A DNA stretch of 64,000 bases, from NCBI GenBank assembly GCA_928212115.1, contig CAKMRJ010005523.1, positions 107,270,357-107,334,356 on the forward strand, given 5' to 3'. The notes beneath the pieces were generated by a model, which was not told the DNA's origin, searched no databases, and was given only the letters and a program-made list of their open reading frames with translations. How positions within the stretch are numbered: position 1 is the first letter of the stretch; each line of letters begins with the position of its first letter. The translations under genes were made by a program, and so were the position numbers. The stretch comes from Lactuca virosa. Taxonomy: Eukaryota > Streptophyta > Magnoliopsida > Asterales > Asteraceae. This document shows, piece after piece, positions 58,702 to 64,000 of this stretch.

Positions 58702-61186
58702 AAATAAAAGACGAGTCTTGAACATGCTCCGTCTTCTCAAAACCTGGTCCAGTGTACCTGTCTACTGGTGACCTGAGAATACAAGTTATTTTGAAAGCGT
58801 AGATCAACATTTAAGCTGGTGAGTTCATAAGTATTTTAGTGTCAAATGTTTGTATAAGTTTGATGAAAGTGTTTGTAAGTGTTTGATGTAAAGTTTGTAT
58901 AACTCCTAGAAAATCCTATATTTTCTACTTATAATGAAATGTAGCCTTCTACCAAGACCCGACTGTTCTGTATGTTTGTTCTTTTGTAAAAGTGAGTGTT
59001 TTTCCCAAGTATGACTATCATTACCAGAAAATAGTTTACATTACCGTTTATGTGAGAAGATCACTATATGAATGTAATGGGAAAATGAAGATGTATAGTA
59101 GTATTGTATAAAGTAACTACCGATGTACTAACTACCTTAAACCAATTGTTTAATTAAGGTAAAATGTGATGAGATTATAACCATACTTGATTGACTAATA
59201 AAACACGACGATCAAAGACGTCGAAATGATATGACATTCATCACCCGTAGACCTGTAGGTTACCACTGTAGCTAGCAGCAAGGTGTAGGATGGTCAATCC
59301 CGTATAGATCTATACACAAATTCACGCTCTCCCTCCAGGAGACTCTGGTTACAAAACATGACACAACAGTATATTGCCATGTCATGAAGTAGTGGCTCAC
59401 ATTAATGTTATCTTTGTTATTGTATTTGTATAGTATGTTCCTTCTGTTCTTGTGAATAGTATGTTCCTTCTGTTCTAGTGTATAGTATGTTCTTTCTGTT
59501 CTTGTTATAGTATGTTCTTTCTGTTCTTGTTATAGTATGTTTGAACTGACTCATGTATGAACTGACTCTTGTAAGTTTCATTTTTCTAGAAATAGTGAGT
59601 AGTAATCCTCTAAACTATACCTATTATAGTTTACTAGTACTGTTGTTTGAATGACTGATCATGTTTGTACACCTTTGCTACCCAAAGGTATTGAACTGAT
59701 TGGAAGAACTTTTATATCTATATACATATACATAATATATAACTAAGATTTAAATGACACTCGGACAAAGAACCGATACCCTAAGTCCACAACCAAACAA
59801 GGAATAGGAAATAAAGCAAGGTATCAGTTCTAAGCCCTTTCAACCTTATTTATATAACTATATCTATATAGACATGATTTTGACAATATATAAGTTTTAA
59901 AAGCGTTTTGTAAAACGATAAAGAGTTTATCATATAAAAGAGTTTTAACCATTTGAATGGTTATTGATGACTTGATGTCAGTTTATAAAATGATTTGAAA
60001 TAGTTTGCTTGATAACACAGTTTTGAAGTATAAGAAATCCTCTTGTTTGACAGTTATAAATCACATGTGATTGATACTATAACTATATTGTTTTCTACTT
60101 GTATTCTCCCCCCCATAAAAGCATTTAAAATCATTAAAAGATAAGTTTAGGGGTATGAACTCACCTGCAATGAGTGATTCGAATGTAAGATCGATATAGG
60201 ATGCTAAGTGTGCCAAGTGAAGTCTCGGGCACAAACGGATCCTATTAAGCATATAATGACACGTATATGTATATAATTAGTGTTTATAACAACTAATCAT
60301 GTATTGGAAACATCCCTATGAACTAGGAATCACTCAAAATGGAGTGTATCAATCACATATGATTGGTTTAAGGGAGTTCACAGCCACACCTTAAGTGTTT
60401 ACGGCCAAAGGTGTGTTTACGGCCAACATACTTGATCTTTAGAAGGGTTTGCGACCCTAAATTGCATCTATGAAGTGCTTGCGGTCCTATTTTTTGTCTT
60501 AGGAAGGGTTTACGGCCATACCATGATCTTATGAAGGGTTCACGACCACATGAAGGGTTCACGACCGTGAACTCTTGAAGATCATGCAAAATGTGATTGT
60601 TTCAAGGTTGTAATCAAGTGATATTAATGTATAACAAGAGGATAGAAGAGATACTCACACTTTGGAAGCTCTTAGGGTGTTTACGGCCCAAGAACAAGTG
60701 TGTGTTCTTGGTGAAAAGATGAAGACTTGAAGATCTAACCCAAAAGAGTTGAATTCATGGATGAAATCAAAGGGTTTCACAAGATCAAGAAGGATATCAA
60801 GAAACAATGGAATAAATCACTTACAAATTTGAAGAGGAATGGAAGTGTTCTTGATGATACTTGAGAGAGAAATGAGTGTTCTTGATTTGTAGATGTGAGA
60901 AGTGAAGAAATAATGAAGGAAGTATATGATATAGGAGAGGGTTCACGGTTGCCAAGAGTTTACGGCCGTAAACTCTAGGTTGCGGCCGTAAACTCCTTGT
61001 GATGGAGTTTCCGGCTTGAATGCAACACAATGAAATTTAGTTAACACATCCTATCACACAATACTTCAATGTACTAGGCTTAGAACACTCAAACATATCC
61101 TTAACAATGCTAAAAGATATGAGAAACAAGTCTGACTTTTGATTGAATTGATTTGCTTTACAAGATAGAAATTTCGGGTTGTCACA
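58461..61186 (-). repeat. 5' LTR of the inner gypsy, 2726 bp
   Basis: Longer than its partner mainly because the TA tract has grown to about 80 bp (58623-58700, with CATATA and CTATA interruptions). It has the same 25-bp array (59431-59540) and GTTTACGGCCGTAAAC palindromes (60958-60993 region). Confidence 0.95.
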
Positions 61187-62138
61187 CCGTCCTTCTTTTT
61201 CACGAATAGGATCGGAGCTCCCCACGGGGAATTGCTCGGACGGATAAACCCTCGGTCTAGCAGCTCCTGAAGCTGCGTAGATAGCTCCTGCATCTCGTAC
61301 GGTGCTAGCCGGTACAGTGCCTTCGCTATCGGAGCGGCACCCGACACCTAATCAATGCGAAACTCCACCTGCCTCTCCGGAGACATTCCAGGTAACTCCT
61401 CAGGAAAGACATCCCAAAACCCCTCTACCACCGGTACACTGCCCAAATCCTTCATGGTCTCAACCCTCGTATTCGAGATATATGCCAGAAATCCCGTACA
61501 ACCCTGCTGCAGAAATCTCCTAGCCTTCGCAGCTAAACAGAGGGTTGGCCCCTGCGATGCCCTCTCTCCATGAATAACCAGTTCACCCCTACTTGGGTTC
61601 GAACCCTCACCAACTGGCTCTCGCAATCTATCATGGCCCCGTTGGCCCCCAACCAGTCCATCCCGACAATCACCTTTAGCCCTCGCAACGGTATCGAGAC
61701 TAGATCAACACGAAACCTCTCTCCAAGCACATTCAGGACACATTCCCGATACACCCTCGCAGCACTCACAGTGCGGTCATATGCATTCTCCACCTCAAGC
61801 GTGGAATCCAGAGTTCCCGACGCATCCCGAAACTTCTTGCAAAGCGCAAGAGATACAAACGATCGAGTAGCTCCCGAATCGAATAAAACGTGAGCCGACA
61901 ACCATTGACCAAAAAGGTCCATATACATAAGCACAATATACACATAAGCACAATATACACATAAGCAATGAAATAAATCTAGAGCAGGAAAGAATAAACG
62001 CGTACCAGCCACAACGTCTGGCGATGCCCGAGCCTCCTCGGTAGTCAACTGAAATGCGCGGCTCTTCCCCGCTGGAGCATCCGCCTTAGCAGGGCGGCCA
62101 TTCGTAATCCTCATCGTGATGGGCGCAGGCGCCGTCAC
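61187..62138 (-). pseudogene. Outer gypsy protease and RT N-terminus
   Basis: Minus strand. 61533-62138 contains the protease active site HVLFDSGATRSFVSLALC. Just before it is an extra stretch of about 80 bp with 21-bp tandem units (61925-61969), absent from related proteases, which keeps the frame open (the residues FPALDLFHCLCVYCAYVYI are not family-like). 61348-61626 and 61187-61347 give FWDVFPEELPGMSPERQVEF, YRLAPYEMQELSTQLQELL and SNSPWGAPILFVKKKDG, ending at the inner insertion. Frameshifts lie near 61530 and 61347. Confidence 0.87.
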
Positions 62139-62153
62139 TACTCCTCCTCCTCC

Positions 62154-63192
62154 CTACAACCTCGGACAATCGGCCTTTTTATGGCCAGTCTGGTTGCAGT
62201 GGAAACAAATCAAGCCCTTCTTGGGGCAATCCCTGCTCAAGTGACCCGGCTGGCCACATGCATAACATCCTGAGCCCGTCATCCGAAAAACCCCACTGTG
62301 CGGTTTACCGCACTTGGCACACCGGCCACGGCCCTGCTGGCCCCTACTGGAAGAATCCGAGGTCTTAGGCTTTTTAGCCTGACCTACTGCTGTCTGTGCC
62401 TGCTCCGGCTTCCTCTTGGTGAGGAAGTCCAACTCCATCTCCCGCTCACGGGCCTTCTCCACCATCTCATTCAGGGTTTTACACCCTGTAAAGCTCACAA
62501 ACTCCCGGATATCATCCCTCAGCATGGAATGATACCTCGTCTGCCTCATATCCTCATATGTAGCATATTGTGGGATCAACAGTGCTCGTTCCCAAAACTT
62601 GGCGGTGATCTCCGCCACAGTCTCGGTGGTCTGCTGGAGGTCATGAAACTCCCTCACAAGCCGTTGCACCTCAATAGGTTGGGCAAACTCCAAATCAAAT
62701 CGCAAAACAAACTTGGCCCATGTCATCTCAACCATATCGGCTGCTCCCACCTGACTAGTCACCTCTCCCCACTAGTCTTGGGCTCTGTCTCTCAGCATAC
62801 ATGAAGCAAAACCCACATTTTCCGCATCAGGGCAAGAACTCTTGCGCTGGGCGTTCTCTATATCCGCCACACATCGTCGGCTAATAATGGGATCCCTGAC
62901 CCCGAAAAACTCCGGTGCTCCGCACACCCTTGAACTCCCGGAACGAGGGAGTTCGGGCCTCGACCTGGCCCGCAGTAATCTCGGCTCTGAATGACCTGAG
63001 CCTCTCCTCTATAATCTCCATCATACCCTCCTTGACCGTACCAAATATCACTGGGGTAGCGTCAAGGATTCCCCTCGTCACCTCGGCTACAATGAGCTCG
63101 CGCAACCTCTCATCAACGGGCTTAGTACCGCTGCCCGATCCGGATCTAGATCCCGATCCTGATCCCCCTGCTCCCAATCGTGTCACCACCAT
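62154..63192 (-). pseudogene. Outer gypsy gag
   Basis: Minus strand. The likely start ATG at 63192 (MVVTRLGAGGSGSG) leads a Gly/Ser-rich head, then ELIVAEVTRGILDATPVIFG, and a break after 62881. 62154-62762 resumes with the retrotrans_gag part (TWAKFVLRFDLEFAQPIEVQ, YHSMLRDDIREFVSF, EKAREREMELDFL) and two CCHC knuckles (CYACGQPGHLSRDC and CFHCNQTGHKKADC). A CAKCGKPHSGVF-type Cys cluster precedes them. Confidence 0.88.
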
Positions 63193-63870
63193 GCTGAACT
63201 GAAATGTCATAAATCATAATGATCAGGATATCCATATACGGGATCTTCCCACACCGATCTTACTCAGAGCTTTCAGATCTAACATTAGTTCGGGTACAGG
63301 TCTTGTGCTTTCAGTAGTACGGGCCCAATACTACCTTCCATACCTACCTGTACCTTCCCCAAAGCTCTACCTGATAACTCCAATTCATCCCAAAATAAAT
63401 CATATCCCACAGACTACCGCATATCTCAAATCCTAGGCTATCCTAAGATTTGCTCTACCCATATCAATCATACCAATCATAACAGGTTGCCTTTATGCAT
63501 GCAAATTATACACAGAAAAGGATCAAATAGACTTTCGAATAAGAGATTCTACCCTAGGACCACAACCAGACAAGGAACAGGAAATAAGTCCAAATCAATC
63601 ATTCTAAGGCTATAAGCTCCTAACCGTATACAATTTTAAAAGCATACACATAGCAAGATCCATACGATTATCATAGCTCAAATGTCAGTATAACATGGAT
63701 AACATATTGGGGAACTATTTACTTGGCTCGGCCGATCACGCGCATTGCACTCTCTTCTTTTCCATTTTTTCTTTTAAGTTTTAAGTTTTATTTTATTTTT
63801 GAAAACAATTTTACCATTTCCTTAGTTTGAGTCTCGACACACCCGCGGGTGTGCCTGAATCCCTCAAACC
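63193..63870 (-). other. Outer gypsy leader between PBS and gag
   Basis: Non-coding. It contains the phrase CCACAACCAGACAAGGAACAGG (63550), related to the inner gypsy leader, and a TTTTAAGTTTTAAGTTTTATTTT stretch near 63772. Confidence 0.7.
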
Positions 63871-63887
63871 AAGGCTCTGATACGAAC
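63871..63887 (-). promoter_or_regulatory. Primer-binding site of the outer gypsy
   Basis: The minus strand reads GTTCGTATCAGAGCCTT, matching initiator Met-tRNA at TATCAGAGCC but with two substitutions at the LTR-proximal end. Confidence 0.85.
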
Positions 63888-63888
63888 T

Positions 63889-64000
63889 TGTAACGACCCA
63901 ATTTTCAAAAGAAATTTTAATTACCCAAAATACTTTCCACAAACCATGAAATCCCAAATACAACTTTTTTCAAAATTCATAACAATTACAATTTTATTTC
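63889..64000 (-). repeat. 5' LTR of the outer gypsy, partial (window edge)
   Basis: TGTAACGACCCAATTTTC and the following 100 bases match the start of LTR D at 24943, with a 10-bp deletion near 63908. The remaining LTR lies outside the window. Confidence 0.92.

Larger units (their letters stand above)
49451..61186 (-). mobile_element. Inner Ty3/gypsy chromovirus, 11,736 bp, CCGTC duplication
   Basis: LTRs 49451-52113 and 58461-61186 start TGTCACACCCCCAAACC and end GGTTGTCACA. CCGTC occurs at 49446-49450 and 61187-61191. The outer RT frame (VKKKDG/GSHRMCIDY) is continuous across the deleted insert. The interior (minus strand) has a Met-tRNA PBS, an extra ORF, gag, protease, RT, RNase H, integrase and a chromodomain-like tail. 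I counted about five substitutions in roughly 330 bp of LTR compared, so it is fairly recent. Confidence 0.96.
24943..64000 (-). mobile_element. Outer Ty3/gypsy chromovirus (Tekay-like), nested host element, right end outside the window
   Basis: The minus-strand order from the right is: partial 5' LTR (63889 onward), PBS, gag, protease, first part of RT, [inner gypsy 49451-61186], rest of RT, RNase H, integrase, C-terminal chromodomain-like region, PPT, and 3' LTR (24943-46834, itself split by a CACTA element). LTR ends are TGTAAC and GTTACA. The PPT-like run on the minus strand next to 46834 is GGAGGAGATT. The net LTR length without the CACTA insert is about 1.85 kb. The chromodomain-like tail and Met-tRNA PBS point to a chromovirus; Tekay is my inference. 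Confidence 0.88.

Overview
The window is plant nuclear DNA. It has spliced genes with GT-AG introns, Stowaway and PIF/Harbinger MITEs, LINEs, and Ty1/copia and Ty3/gypsy retrotransposons primed by initiator Met-tRNA. The LTR families (TGTAAC...GTTACA ends with many ACTCGTCGAGT-like palindromes) look to me like those of lettuce and other Asteraceae, so Lactuca or a close relative is my best guess (inference). About nine tenths of the window is transposable-element sequence.

Left part (1-8118): a decayed Ty1/copia element on the minus strand. It is split by two solo LTRs (339-2252 and 3168-4895) and a 151-bp hAT MITE (6562-6712). Next is a small host-gene candidate with a TATA box (CDS 8832-9461). 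A plus-strand LINE ruin (10021-13546) follows, carrying a Stowaway MITE and a PIF/Harbinger MITE. It is cut off by a truncated LTR (13547-14620), a filler-like 32-bp repeat, and half of a small copia element (14702-17130).

Middle-left (17131-24942): a 5'-truncated LINE with a 17-bp target duplication (18702-20103), then the one clear host gene. This is a seven-exon minus-strand gene (20825-22964) encoding a 384-residue protein with a bHLH-MYC_N domain. After it come intergenic repeats and a 374-bp foldback element between microsatellites.

Right part (24943-64000): one nested retrotransposon complex. A minus-strand chromovirus (Ty3/gypsy, probably Tekay) runs from 24943 past the right edge. 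Its 3' LTR holds a 20-kb CACTA transposon (25826-45861; perfect 31-bp TIRs, TCT duplication). The CACTA transposase gene is split by a 13.2-kb Sirevirus-like copia element (27640-40851; identical-length 336-bp LTRs, ATGAG duplication). The second CACTA gene is split by a 377-bp hAT MITE (43664-44040). The RT domain of the outer gypsy is split by a second gypsy element (49451-61186; CCGTC duplication). For the Sirevirus, the second gypsy and the MITE in the TNPA-like gene, removing the insert and one duplication copy rejoins the host reading frame, which supports the boundaries.

Most notable observations: (1) five different LTR families carry pairs of short CG-N-CG-centred palindromes whose centres lie 20-23 bp apart, about two helical turns, although the palindrome arms differ between families; (2) the Sirevirus carries a roughly 1.2-kilocodon extra reading frame downstream of pol with its own TATA-like box, a nuclear-localisation-like basic stretch and a coiled coil; (3) the inner gypsy has an extra coiled-coil reading frame upstream of gag.
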